Positions 1 to 10,172 of a DNA stretch of 40,671 nt are shown here, piece by piece. Source of the DNA: Comamonadaceae bacterium (lineage in GTDB: Bacteria > Pseudomonadota > Gammaproteobacteria > Burkholderiales > Burkholderiaceae_C); assembly GCA_947476465.1 (NCBI GenBank), contig CANJQN010000037.1, positions 1 through 40,671 on the forward strand, written 5' to 3'. Position numbers and translations under genes: made by a program. The notes under the pieces are model-generated. The model did not search any database and was not told where the DNA came from. It worked only from the letters and a program-made list of their open reading frames with translations. Position 1 is the first letter of the stretch; the number at the start of each line of letters is the position of its first letter.

Positions 1-135
1 GGGCCGAGTTGCCGAGCGGGCCCGCAGCGACCGAGCATCGAGGGTAGCCCGAAGGGCCCCCGCACCGAAGCCGGCGCGCCCGCACCGCATGCCCGGCGCG
101 CTCCCCGCGTCGCACCGAACAGACCGCGCCTCTGG

Positions 136-303
136 ATCCCCGCCTGCGCGGGGATGACGAGAAGTTATTCCGGACACCCGTGCGCCTTCGCGGGGATGAC
201 GACTACTTGAATCTATTCCGGACACCAGTGCGCGAAGGCGGGGGCTGCGCGGGGATGACGAAAAGTTATTCCGGACACCCGTGCGCCTTCGCGGGAATGA
301 CGA
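136..303. repeat. Intergenic repeat cluster downstream of ffh
   Basis: Two 57-base copies (146-202 and 247-303) differ at only two positions and begin 101 bases apart. The stretch between them (203-246) carries a third, diverged piece with the same TATTCCGGACACC core. The left edge is a perfect 8-bp stem, ATCCCCGC/GCGGGGAT, at 136-155. The cluster ends 2 bases before the ffh stop codon, so it forms the 3' flank of ffh. The palindromic, GC-rich character resembles dispersed REP-like intergenic elements. Positions 1-135 show no gene and no clear structure. Confidence 0.75.
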
Positions 304-305
304 AA

Positions 306-1679
306 TCAGAACGGCGGCTTGGGCATGCCCGGCATGCCCTTCATGCCGCCCATGCGCTTCATCATCTTCATGAGGCCGCCGCCCTTCATCTTTTTCATCA
401 TCCCCTGCATCTGCTCGAACTCGTTGAGCAGGCGGTTGACCTCCTGGACCTGAACGCCGGCCCCGGCGGCGATGCGCCGCTTGCGGGTGGCCTTGATCAA
501 ATCGGGCTTGCGGCGCTCCAGCGCCGTCATGCTGCAGATGATGCCTTCCTTGCGGCGGATGTCGCGCTCGGCCTTGTTCATGTCGACCTGGCCGGCCTTG
601 GCCTGCATCTGCGCGGGCAGCTTGTCCATCAGCTCAGACAGGCCGCCCATCTTCTTCATCTGCTGGATCTGCATCAGGAAGTCGTTGAGATCGAACCCCA
701 CACCGCTCTTGACCTTGGCCGCCAGCTTCTGCGCAGCCTGCACGTCCACGCCGGCTTGCACCTGCTCGACCAGCGCGACGATGTCGCCCATGCCCAGGAT
801 GCGCCCGGCATGGCGCTCGGCGTCGAACACCTCCAGGCCGTCGATTTTCTCGGACACACCGGCGAACTTGATCGGCGCGCCGGTGATCTGCCGCACCGAC
901 AGCGCCGCGCCACCGCGTGAATCGCCGTCGGTCTTGGTCAGCACGATGCCGGTGAGTGGCAGCGCCTCCTTGAAGGCCTTGGCGGTGTTGATCGCGTCCT
1001 GGCCTTGCATGGCATCGACCACGAACAGGGTCTCGACCGGGTTCAGGGCGGCGTGCAGCTCCTTGATCTCGCGCATCAAGGCTTCGTCGATGGCCAGCCG
1101 GCCAGCCGTGTCGACCAGCAGCACGTCGAAGTAGTGGCGCTTGGCGTGGTCGAGCGCGGCGCGGGCGATGTCCAGCGGCTTCTGGTCGGGCGAGCTGGGG
1201 AACCACTCGGCGCCGGCCTGGGCGGTGACAGTCTTGAGCTGCTCGATGGCCGCTGGCCGGTACACGTCACCCGAAACCGTCAGCACTTTCTTCTTGCGCT
1301 TGTCGATCAGGTGCTTGGCCAGCTTGGCGGTGGTGGTGGTCTTGCCGGCGCCCTGCAGGCCGGCCATCAGGATCACTGCCGGCGGCTGGGCCGCGAGGTT
1401 GAGGTCGCTCACGCCCTCGCCCATGGTGCTCACCAGCTCGCGGTGAACGATGCCCACCAGCGCCTGGCCCGGGTTGAGCGAGCCCGCCACCTCCTGGCCG
1501 AGCGCCTTTTCCTTGACGCGGGCAACGAAGTCGCGCACCACCGGCAGGGCCACGTCGGCCTCGAGCAGGGCCATGCGCACTTCGCGCAGCATGTCCTGGA
1601 CGTTCGATTCGGTGATGCGGGCCTGGCCGCGCATTTCCTTGACCAGGCGGGAAAGTTTGTCTGAGAGTGCGGAGGCCAT
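306..1679 (-). CDS. ffh: Signal recognition particle protein Ffh
   Basis: Ffh is the GTPase of the signal recognition particle; it binds signal sequences of nascent membrane proteins and 4.5S RNA and docks with FtsY at the inner membrane. The 457-residue protein has the N domain (about 1-90), then the G domain with P-loop GLQGAGKT (107-114), DTAGR (189-193) and TKTD (247-250). The M domain (about 330-457) ends in a methionine/glycine/lysine-rich tail with many Met residues, the signal-peptide-binding feature. Length is normal for the family. The ATG at 1679 gives the usual N-terminus. It is divergent from the cytochrome assembly gene across a 74-base gap. Identification is secure. Confidence 0.98.
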   Translation of the reverse strand: MASALSDKLSRLVKEMRGQARITESNVQDMLREVRMALLEADVALPVVRDFVARVKEKALGQEVAGSLNPGQALVGIVHRELVSTMGEGVSDLNLAAQPPAVILMAGLQGAGKTTTTAKLAKHLIDKRKKKVLTVSGDVYRPAAIEQLKTVTAQAGAEWFPSSPDQKPLDIARAALDHAKRHYFDVLLVDTAGRLAIDEALMREIKELHAALNPVETLFVVDAMQGQDAINTAKAFKEALPLTGIVLTKTDGDSRGGAALSVRQITGAPIKFAGVSEKIDGLEVFDAERHAGRILGMGDIVALVEQVQAGVDVQAAQKLAAKVKSGVGFDLNDFLMQIQQMKKMGGLSELMDKLPAQMQAKAGQVDMNKAERDIRRKEGIICSMTALERRKPDLIKATRKRRIAAGAGVQVQEVNRLLNEFEQMQGMMKKMKGGGLMKMMKRMGGMKGMPGMPKPPF

Positions 1680-1753
1680 GGGGGGTGTGGGCTGGCGCCG
1701 CGACGCTTCGAATGATCCCGAAGGGGCGCAAGCGAGGGGCTAAACTGAAGGCC

Positions 1754-2551
1754 ATGATTCTACCCAGCGAGTCCCCCACCGGGGTGGCTTTGAGCCTGGC
1801 TGCGGTCGCCGCCTACGCAGTGCCGGCCGCGGCGGGGCACCGCCTGAGCGAGCGGCAGGCGCGCCTGGCCCTGCTGGGCGCCTGGGTGCTGCACGCGGTG
1901 GTGCTGGCCTGGTCGCTGCTCGGGCAGGCGCCCCGCTTCGGTTTCGCCCCCGCGCTGTCGGTGACGGCCTGGCTGGTGCTCACGGTCTACACGATCGAGC
2001 GCCAGGTGTTTCCGCAACTGCAGGCGCGCTGGGCCCTGGCCGGCCTGGGCGCCGCCGTGGTGCTGCTGGCCCTGCTGTTTCCCGGCAGCCCGCTGCATGT
2101 GTCGGCCTCGCCCTGGCTGCCGCTGCACTGGGCGCTGGGCATTGCCTCCTATGGCCTGTTCGCCGCCGCCGTGGTGCATGCCTGGCTGATGATGCGCGCC
2201 GAGCGCCACATGCGCCAGGCCACCGCAGCGCAGGCCGGCCTGCCGCTGCTCACACTGGAACGCCTGACCTTCCGCTTTGTCAACGCCGGCTTCGTGCTGC
2301 TGTCGGCCACCTTGCTGGCGGGCATCGTGTTTGGCGAACAGGCCTGGGGACAGCGCTGGCGCTGGGACCACAAGACGGTGTTTTCGTTGCTGGCCTGGGC
2401 CGCCTTCGCCTTGCTGCTGCTGGGCCGCGCGCGCTTTGGCTGGCGCGGCCGCACCGCCGTGCGCATGCTCTACGTCGGTTCGCTGTTGTTGCTGCTGGCC
2501 TACGTCGGCTCGCGCTTCGTGCTTGAAGTGGTGCTGGGGCGAACCCCATGA
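1754..2551 (+). CDS. CcsA/HemX-like inner membrane protein (YpjD type)
   Basis: This is a 265-residue multi-pass inner membrane protein of the cytochrome c assembly (CcsA/CcmC/HemX) superfamily, whose better-known members handle haem for cytochrome c maturation. About eight hydrophobic segments are visible. Near residues 190-215 there is a tryptophan-rich stretch, WGQRWRWDHK, matching the WxWDxK region that follows the haem-handling loop in CcsA-like proteins. I place the start at ATG 1754: an upstream extension to 1667 would overlap the ffh start region and carries no family-like sequence. A -10-like TAAACT (1741-1746) lies 7 bases before this ATG. The stop overlaps the next gene's start (ATGA), so the two are translationally coupled. 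The exact function of this YpjD-like branch is not settled. Confidence 0.85.
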   Translation: MILPSESPTGVALSLAAVAAYAVPAAAGHRLSERQARLALLGAWVLHAVVLAWSLLGQAPRFGFAPALSVTAWLVLTVYTIERQVFPQLQARWALAGLGAAVVLLALLFPGSPLHVSASPWLPLHWALGIASYGLFAAAVVHAWLMMRAERHMRQATAAQAGLPLLTLERLTFRFVNAGFVLLSATLLAGIVFGEQAWGQRWRWDHKTVFSLLAWAAFALLLLGRARFGWRGRTAVRMLYVGSLLLLLAYVGSRFVLEVVLGRTP

Positions 2552-2784
2552 AATACCTTGTGCTGTTCGGTGTGCTGTTGGTCGTCTATTTGCTGTGGCG
2601 CCACCAGCGCCAGGGTGAGCGCGACGCGTCCTCGGCCCGCAAGACCAAGCCACCGCCAGCCGCACCGCAGGACATGGTCGCCTGCGCCGTGTGCCAGGTG
2701 CACCTGCCGCGCACCGACGCGCTGGTGGATCCGCGCGGGCGGCTGTATTGCTGCGCCGAACACCGCCTGAAAGACGCGGTTTGA
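2548..2784 (+). CDS. PP0621-family small membrane-anchored protein
   Basis: A 78-residue protein with an N-terminal hydrophobic anchor (about residues 3-16, MKYLVLFGVLLVVYLLW), a charged linker, and a C-terminal Cys-rich module: CAVC, then CC followed by EH. The cysteine/histidine spacing resembles a small zinc-ribbon or MYND-like knuckle. This architecture fits the PP0621 family of proteobacterial proteins, which has no known function. It overlaps the previous gene by 4 bases (ATGA) and ends one base before pilS starts, so it belongs to the ypjD-pilS-pilR run. The gene pair next to pilSR suggests cotranscription rather than a proven role in piliation. Confidence 0.8.
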   Translation: MKYLVLFGVLLVVYLLWRHQRQGERDASSARKTKPPPAAPQDMVACAVCQVHLPRTDALVDPRGRLYCCAEHRLKDAV

Positions 2785-2785
2785 C

Positions 2786-4489
2786 ATGACAGGCCCGGTA
2801 TCGGTCGCGCCCTGGGAGGATCCGCAGGCCCGGCCACCCGAGGGTTCGGCCTTCCACCGCCTGTGGCGCGGTTTCGCCACGGCGAGGGTCGGCGTCGCGG
2901 CGGTGCTGCTGACGCTGCTGTCGGCGTTGTTCACCCTGCTTCAGCCGGCGCCCAATCAGTTCTGGATCCTCGGATTCTGCGGCGTGTACCTGGCCGCCAC
3001 GCTCGCGGTGCGCCTGTTCGGCGCCGCGCCGCGCCGGGCGCTGGGCGCGCAGTGGCTGCTCACCATCGGCGTCGACCTCGTGGCGATCGCCACGCTGCAG
3101 CTCACGCACGCCGCAGGCATCAATTTCGCGCCCCTGCTGGCGGTGCCGGTCCTGATGGGTTCGGTGCTCGGCCCGCGCGCCCTGGCCGTGAGCACGGTCG
3201 CCGCCGTGACCGTGCTGCTGATGATCGACGCGGGCCTGCGATCGCTACAACCGCCCTTTGATCCGGCGCAGCGCCTGATGCTGCAGGAAGCGATGACCGG
3301 CCTGGGCTACCTCGCGCTGGCGCTGCTGGTCAACTCGCTGGCGCGCCGGCTGGCGCGCGAGGAGCGACGGGCCATCGAGAGCCAGGAAGCCGCACGCATC
3401 CAGGCGCAGGTCAACGAACTGGTCATCGAAAACCTGGCCGACGGCGTGCTGGTGGTGGACGCCGCCGGCCTGGTGCGCGCGGCCAACCCCACCGCCTGCT
3501 CGCTGCTGGGGCGCGCCGGGACGGCGCCCGGCTTCAACCTCGCGGACGACCCAAGCTGGCTGCCGCTGATGGAGCTGGCCCAGCGCACCATCGTCTATCA
3601 GGCCAACCAGCTGCATGAGGTCGGCGTCGGGCCCGATGGACAGCCGCAGCGCCGCATGTTCGTGCGCACGCGCCTCGCAGCCACTGGCGCGCAAGGCCAG
3701 ATCAGCCTGTGCGTGCTGTTCCTGGAAGACCTGCGCGAGATGGAGGCGCGGCTTCGCATCGAGAAGCTGGCGGCGATGGGGCGCATGTCGGCGGCCGTGG
3801 CGCACGAGATCCGCAACCCGCTGACCGCCATCGCCCAGGCCAATGCACTGCTGGACGAAGACCTCACCGATCCCACGCAGCGCCAGCTGAGCGCGATGGT
3901 GCGGCAAAACGCCCAGCGGCTGGCGCAGATCGCCGACGAGATTCTCAGCGTGGCCAGGGTCCAGCAGCAAGGCCGCGCCAACTCGGTCACGCTGCCGCTG
4001 GACCCCAGCGTGGAGGCCGACTGCGCCGACTGGGCGCGCCAGACCGCCAGCGAAGGCCGGCTGCGCGTGTCGCTTCAAGCGGGCCGCAGCGTGGTGCCGT
4101 TCGAGTCCGACCACCTGCGGCGCGTGCTGGTGAACCTGCTGGACAACGCACTGCGCTACGCCGGAGCGCATGCCGACTCCATCCAGGTGGCCACCAGCGG
4201 CGCCGCGAGTCCGATCGGCCTGCGCGTCTGGAGCGACGGCCCGGCGCTCGAGCCCGGCGTGCAGCGTCACCTGTTCGAGCCCTTCTTCTCATCCGAAAGC
4301 CGCTCCAGCGGCCTGGGCCTGTACATCTGCCGAGAGCTGTGCGAGCGCCACGGCGCGCAGATCGGTTACCGCCGCGGCCCCGCGCCGCTGGGCGCGCCGC
4401 GCGAGGGCAATGAGTTCTTCGTCGACTTTCTGGCGGCGACTGTTCGCGCCACCGAAGCCCTGCCGCCTGCCACAATTGGCGCATCATGA
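2786..4489 (+). CDS. pilS: Sensor histidine kinase PilS (type IV pilus control)
   Basis: A 567-residue membrane sensor kinase. An N-terminal domain of about six membrane segments (about 31-190) matches PilS, whose membrane part senses PilA pilin in other bacteria. It is followed by a coiled-coil/PAS-like region (about 195-325), a HisKA dimerisation domain with the phospho-acceptor His340 in AVAHEIRNPL, and a HATPase domain with the N box NLLDNALRYA and G box SGLGLYICRE (about 440-545). Its stop overlaps the pilR start (ATGA at 4486-4489), the usual arrangement for a cognate pair. No pilin gene lies in this window, so the target is inferred from the family. Another NtrB-like role is possible but less likely given the membrane domain. 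Confidence 0.88.
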   Translation: MTGPVSVAPWEDPQARPPEGSAFHRLWRGFATARVGVAAVLLTLLSALFTLLQPAPNQFWILGFCGVYLAATLAVRLFGAAPRRALGAQWLLTIGVDLVAIATLQLTHAAGINFAPLLAVPVLMGSVLGPRALAVSTVAAVTVLLMIDAGLRSLQPPFDPAQRLMLQEAMTGLGYLALALLVNSLARRLAREERRAIESQEAARIQAQVNELVIENLADGVLVVDAAGLVRAANPTACSLLGRAGTAPGFNLADDPSWLPLMELAQRTIVYQANQLHEVGVGPDGQPQRRMFVRTRLAATGAQGQISLCVLFLEDLREMEARLRIEKLAAMGRMSAAVAHEIRNPLTAIAQANALLDEDLTDPTQRQLSAMVRQNAQRLAQIADEILSVARVQQQGRANSVTLPLDPSVEADCADWARQTASEGRLRVSLQAGRSVVPFESDHLRRVLVNLLDNALRYAGAHADSIQVATSGAASPIGLRVWSDGPALEPGVQRHLFEPFFSSESRSSGLGLYICRELCERHGAQIGYRRGPAPLGAPREGNEFFVDFLAATVRATEALPPATIGAS

Positions 4490-6051
4490 ATTCACAGCCC
4501 ACCGCAGCCGTTGCCCAGGTGCTCGTGGTCGACGACGAGCCGGACCTGCGCACCCTGTATGAGCTGACCTTGCTGCGCGAGGGCTACCAGGTCGAATGCG
4601 CGGCCGACCTGGCCCACGCGCGTGAGTTGCTGCAGGCGCGCCGCTTCGATGTCGTGATCTCCGACATGCGCTTGCCCGACGGCCTGGGCCTTGAGCTGCT
4701 GCAGGGCCTGGCCGCCCAGCAGCGGCCGGAGCGTTGCGTCGTCATGACGGCCTACGGCTCGGCCGAGAACGCGGTCGAGGCGCTCAAGGCCGGCGCCTTC
4801 GACTACCTCACCAAGCCGGTCGACCTGCGCCAGTTCCGCGCTGTCGTAGCCTCGGCCGTGCAGGAGGTGGGCGCACCGCGCGGGCGCACCGCCGCCGCTC
4901 AACGCCAGGCCGACGGCGGCCCAACGCCGGCCGGCGGCGCCAGTGCGCTGCAGCGCCTGGTCGGCGGCTCGCGCGCGATGCAGCAGGTCAAGGAGCGCAT
5001 CGCCAAGGTCGCGCGCAGCATGGCGCCGGTATTGGTGCGCGGCGAGTCCGGCACCGGCAAGGAACTGGTCGCAAGCGCCGTCCACGCCTGCAGCCACCGC
5101 GCGGCGGGCCCGTTCGTGGCCGTCAACTGCGGCGCCATCCCAGAAACCCTGTTGGAAGCCGAGTTCTTCGGCGCGCGCAAGGGCTCGTACACCGGCTCGA
5201 ACCAGGACCGCGAAGGCTACTTCCAGGCCGCCAGCGGCGGCACGCTGCTCCTCGACGAGATCGGCGACCTGCCTTTGCCGATGCAGTCCAAGCTGCTTCG
5301 CGCCATCCAGGAGCGGCGCGTGCGGCCGCTTGGCTCCACTCAGGAAGACGTCGTCGACGTGCGCATTGTCAGTGCCACCCACAAGGACCTGGTGGCCGAG
5401 GTGCAGGCGGGGCGCTTTCGCCAGGATCTGTTCTACCGCCTCAACGTGATCGAGATCCTGGTGCCGCCCCTGCGCGAGCGCCGCGAAGACCTGCCCGAGT
5501 TGTGCCGCGCCTTGCTGCAACGCATCGCCCATGACACCGGCATGCCGGTGCCGCCGCTGTCGGACGCGGTGGTGGCGCAGCTGCAATCGACCCCCTTGCC
5601 CGGCAACGTGCGCGAGCTCGAAAACCTGCTCCACCGCGCCGTGGCCTTGTTCGAAGGCGAGGCGCTGCAGGTCGACTTTGCGCCGACCGGGCCGCAGCCG
5701 GCTGCGGCCGGCGCCCCGTCCATGGCAGCCCCGGCCGCAACCCCGGCGGCTGTGATGCCGATTGCGTCGCCGACGGCACCACCGGCGTCTTCAACCGCGT
5801 CTTTGCCCGCCGCGGCAGCGCCAGCGCCAGCGCCCGTCACACAGGACCCCGGCTTCATGCCGACCGACCTGCAAGCCTGGCTGGACGAGCAGGAGCGCGA
5901 GTTCCTGGTGCGGGCGCTGCGTGACAGCGGCTTCAACCGCACGGCCGCCGCGCAGCGCCTGGGCCTGAGCCTGCGCCAGATCCGCTACCGCATCGCGCGC
6001 CTGGCAATTGCCACCCCGGGTGTCGACGACCCTGGCGACGAGCGCGAGTGA
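4486..6051 (+). CDS. pilR: Sigma-54-dependent response regulator PilR
   Basis: A 521-residue NtrC-family activator. The receiver domain (1-125) has the phosphorylatable Asp60 in ISDMRLPDG and Lys108-type TKPVD. The AAA+ domain starts near residue 165, with Walker A GESGTGKE (186-193), Walker B GTLLLDEIGD and the arginine-finger region FRQDLFYRLNV. The sigma-54-contact loop reads GSYTGS instead of the classic GAFTGA. The C-terminal Fis-type helix-turn-helix is at about 480-510 (FNRTAAAQRLGLSLRQIRYR). Between the AAA+ and DNA-binding domains sits an unusually long Ala/Pro linker (about 405-455). A CACAAT hexamer (4471-4476) 9 bases before the ATG could give a separate internal promoter. Partner of PilS by 4-base overlap. 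Confidence 0.9.
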   Translation: MNSQPTAAVAQVLVVDDEPDLRTLYELTLLREGYQVECAADLAHARELLQARRFDVVISDMRLPDGLGLELLQGLAAQQRPERCVVMTAYGSAENAVEALKAGAFDYLTKPVDLRQFRAVVASAVQEVGAPRGRTAAAQRQADGGPTPAGGASALQRLVGGSRAMQQVKERIAKVARSMAPVLVRGESGTGKELVASAVHACSHRAAGPFVAVNCGAIPETLLEAEFFGARKGSYTGSNQDREGYFQAASGGTLLLDEIGDLPLPMQSKLLRAIQERRVRPLGSTQEDVVDVRIVSATHKDLVAEVQAGRFRQDLFYRLNVIEILVPPLRERREDLPELCRALLQRIAHDTGMPVPPLSDAVVAQLQSTPLPGNVRELENLLHRAVALFEGEALQVDFAPTGPQPAAAGAPSMAAPAATPAAVMPIASPTAPPASSTASLPAAAAPAPAPVTQDPGFMPTDLQAWLDEQEREFLVRALRDSGFNRTAAAQRLGLSLRQIRYRIARLAIATPGVDDPGDERE

Positions 6052-6133
6052 GCGCTGTGCCGAGCCGCCTCAAGCAAGCTCGCACCCCCCCGGGGGGCAG
6101 AGAGGACACGCAGTGCCGAACGCGGGGGCTCCA

Positions 6134-6745
6134 ATGAGCCACCACCCCCAGCCGCCGGCGGGGAGGTCGCAGGCGCCCCGGCGCGACGCGCTCTGGCGGG
6201 ACGGCTGGTACCGGTTCGCGCGGCGGATCGATTCACCCAATTTCGGCCCGCGCCCGCCTGGCGCGCAGGTCGACCTGCTCGTGCTGCATTCCATCAGCCT
6301 GCCGCCCGGCGAGTTCGGCAGCGACGCAGTCGAGCGTCTTTTTTGCAACACCCTCGACTGGGACGCGCATCCGTATTTCCAGTCGATCCGCGGGTCGCAG
6401 GTGTCGGCCCATTTCTTTGTGCGGCGCGGCGGTGAGCTTTTCCAGTTTGTCAGCTGTGACGATCGCGCCTGGCACGCCGGCGCCTCGCATTGGCGCGGCC
6501 GCGACAACTGCAACGACGATTCCGTGGGCATCGAGCTCGAAGGGCTGGAGGGCGGCGCCTTCGAGGACGCGCAATACGAGGCGTTGGGTGCATTGACGGC
6601 GGCATTGGCGCAGCGCTACCCGTTGCGGCACGCCGCCGGCCATGAGCACATCGCCCCTGGGCGCAAGCAGGATCCGGGATGCGGCTTCGACTGGCCGCGC
6701 CTGCACCGCGCCACGGGCTGGCCCCGCGACTGGTTCGCCGAATAA
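6134..6745 (+). CDS. ampD: 1,6-anhydro-N-acetylmuramyl-L-alanine amidase AmpD
   Basis: AmpD cleaves the stem peptide from anhydro-muropeptides in the cytoplasm during cell-wall recycling, and so keeps AmpR-type beta-lactamase induction low. The 203-residue product has the expected zinc ligands: His52 (LVLHSISLP), His170 and Asp180 in GHEHIAPGRKQDPG, with catalytic Lys178 and a Glu in GIELEG (134). Length is typical (about 190). I chose ATG 6134; the open frame continues upstream to 6008, but that part overlaps the pilR end and lacks homology. It sits 82 bases after pilR, so may be read from the same transcript. A short hairpin at 6786-6804 follows the gene. Confidence 0.95.
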   Translation: MSHHPQPPAGRSQAPRRDALWRDGWYRFARRIDSPNFGPRPPGAQVDLLVLHSISLPPGEFGSDAVERLFCNTLDWDAHPYFQSIRGSQVSAHFFVRRGGELFQFVSCDDRAWHAGASHWRGRDNCNDDSVGIELEGLEGGAFEDAQYEALGALTAALAQRYPLRHAAGHEHIAPGRKQDPGCGFDWPRLHRATGWPRDWFAE

Positions 6746-6785
6746 ATGGTCCCACCCCCGAAACCGCTCACTTCTAGCCGAGGTG

Positions 6786-6804
6786 CCTCTGCCAGAGGCA
6801 GAGG
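6786..6804 (+). terminator. Candidate terminator after ampD
   Basis: A perfect 8-bp inverted repeat, CCTCTGCC/GGCAGAGG, with the 3-base loop AGA, lies 40 bases after the ampD stop and is followed by TTCTTC. The U-tract is short, so termination may be partial or Rho-assisted. Confidence 0.45.
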
Positions 6805-6865
6805 TTCTTCGCAGCCGTCCAGGCCTGCGCAGGCCGGCCCGCAACCGCGGCCACTCAGCCCCCAC

Positions 6866-6915
6866 AAGGGGGCGCCGCCAGCGGCCTGGCAAAGCCAGTT
6901 CCGCGGCGGCCGCTG
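6866..6915 (+). repeat. Dispersed intergenic repeat, copy 1
   Basis: A 50-base element that recurs at 34764-34813 and, inverted, at 36521-36566. It contains outer inverted arms CAGCGGCC/GGCCGCTG and an inner hairpin CTGGC-AAA-GCCAG. In the other two copies the inner stem reads CCGGC-AAA-GCCGG, a paired compensatory change. It lies in the 375-base gap between ampD and nrdA; the rest of that gap holds the ampD terminator candidate and the nrdA promoter and NrdR sites. Confidence 0.8.
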
Positions 6916-6963
6916 AACGAGACATCTTCACGCCTGTGTCGCGGGTTGCCTGATCCCAGCCCG

Positions 6964-7033
6964 TACAATCGCGCCCTTCGCGTAAACACCACTAATAGTG
7001 TCTTGCGCAGCCGCAAACCACTAGATATAGTGT
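6964..7033 (+). promoter_or_regulatory. nrdAB promoter region with tandem NrdR boxes
   Basis: A good -10 hexamer TACAAT lies at 6964-6969 with no convincing -35. Two palindromic 16-base sites follow: ACACCACTAATAGTGT (6986-7001) and CCACTAGATATAGTGT (7018-7033). Both match the NrdR box family (ACAC-AT-rich-GTGT), and their starts are 32 bases apart, three helical turns, which is the usual spacing for the ATP/dATP-sensing repressor NrdR. Their position just downstream of the -10 fits repression of nrdA. Confidence 0.85.
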
Positions 7034-7120
7034 CCCGACGCCTTCCACGCCAACAATAAGAACCGGTCCGGCCGCACCCATTGCGCCGCACTTTCGACGA
7101 AGTCACCTCGAAGAGGAATC

Positions 7121-10033
<2,913 letters not shown>

Positions 10034-10103
10034 GCCACGCCGTGCAAGCTGCGATGTGCCTGCGTTCTCCGACATCGCGCCGACGCAATTGAGCAACAAA
10101 ATC

Positions 10104-10160
10104 GAGTAGCGATGTGAATGGGCACTTTGCATTCCACATCGCTGCTCTCATAATGAGAGC
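10104..10160. promoter_or_regulatory. Two abutting inverted repeats between nrdA and nrdB
   Basis: The first is a long near-perfect stem: the left arm 10104-10120 (GAGTAGCGATGTGAATG) pairs with 10130-10147 (CATTCCACATCGCTGCTC), leaving one bulge and a 9-base loop. The second, overlapping it, is the perfect palindrome GCTCTCAT-A-ATGAGAGC at 10144-10160, which includes the -10-like CATAAT and ends 12 bases before the nrdB ATG. The pair could act as RNA processing or attenuation hairpins, or the palindrome as a protein-binding operator on an nrdB promoter. Confidence 0.55.
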
Positions 10161-10172
10161 ATTGGAAAACCT

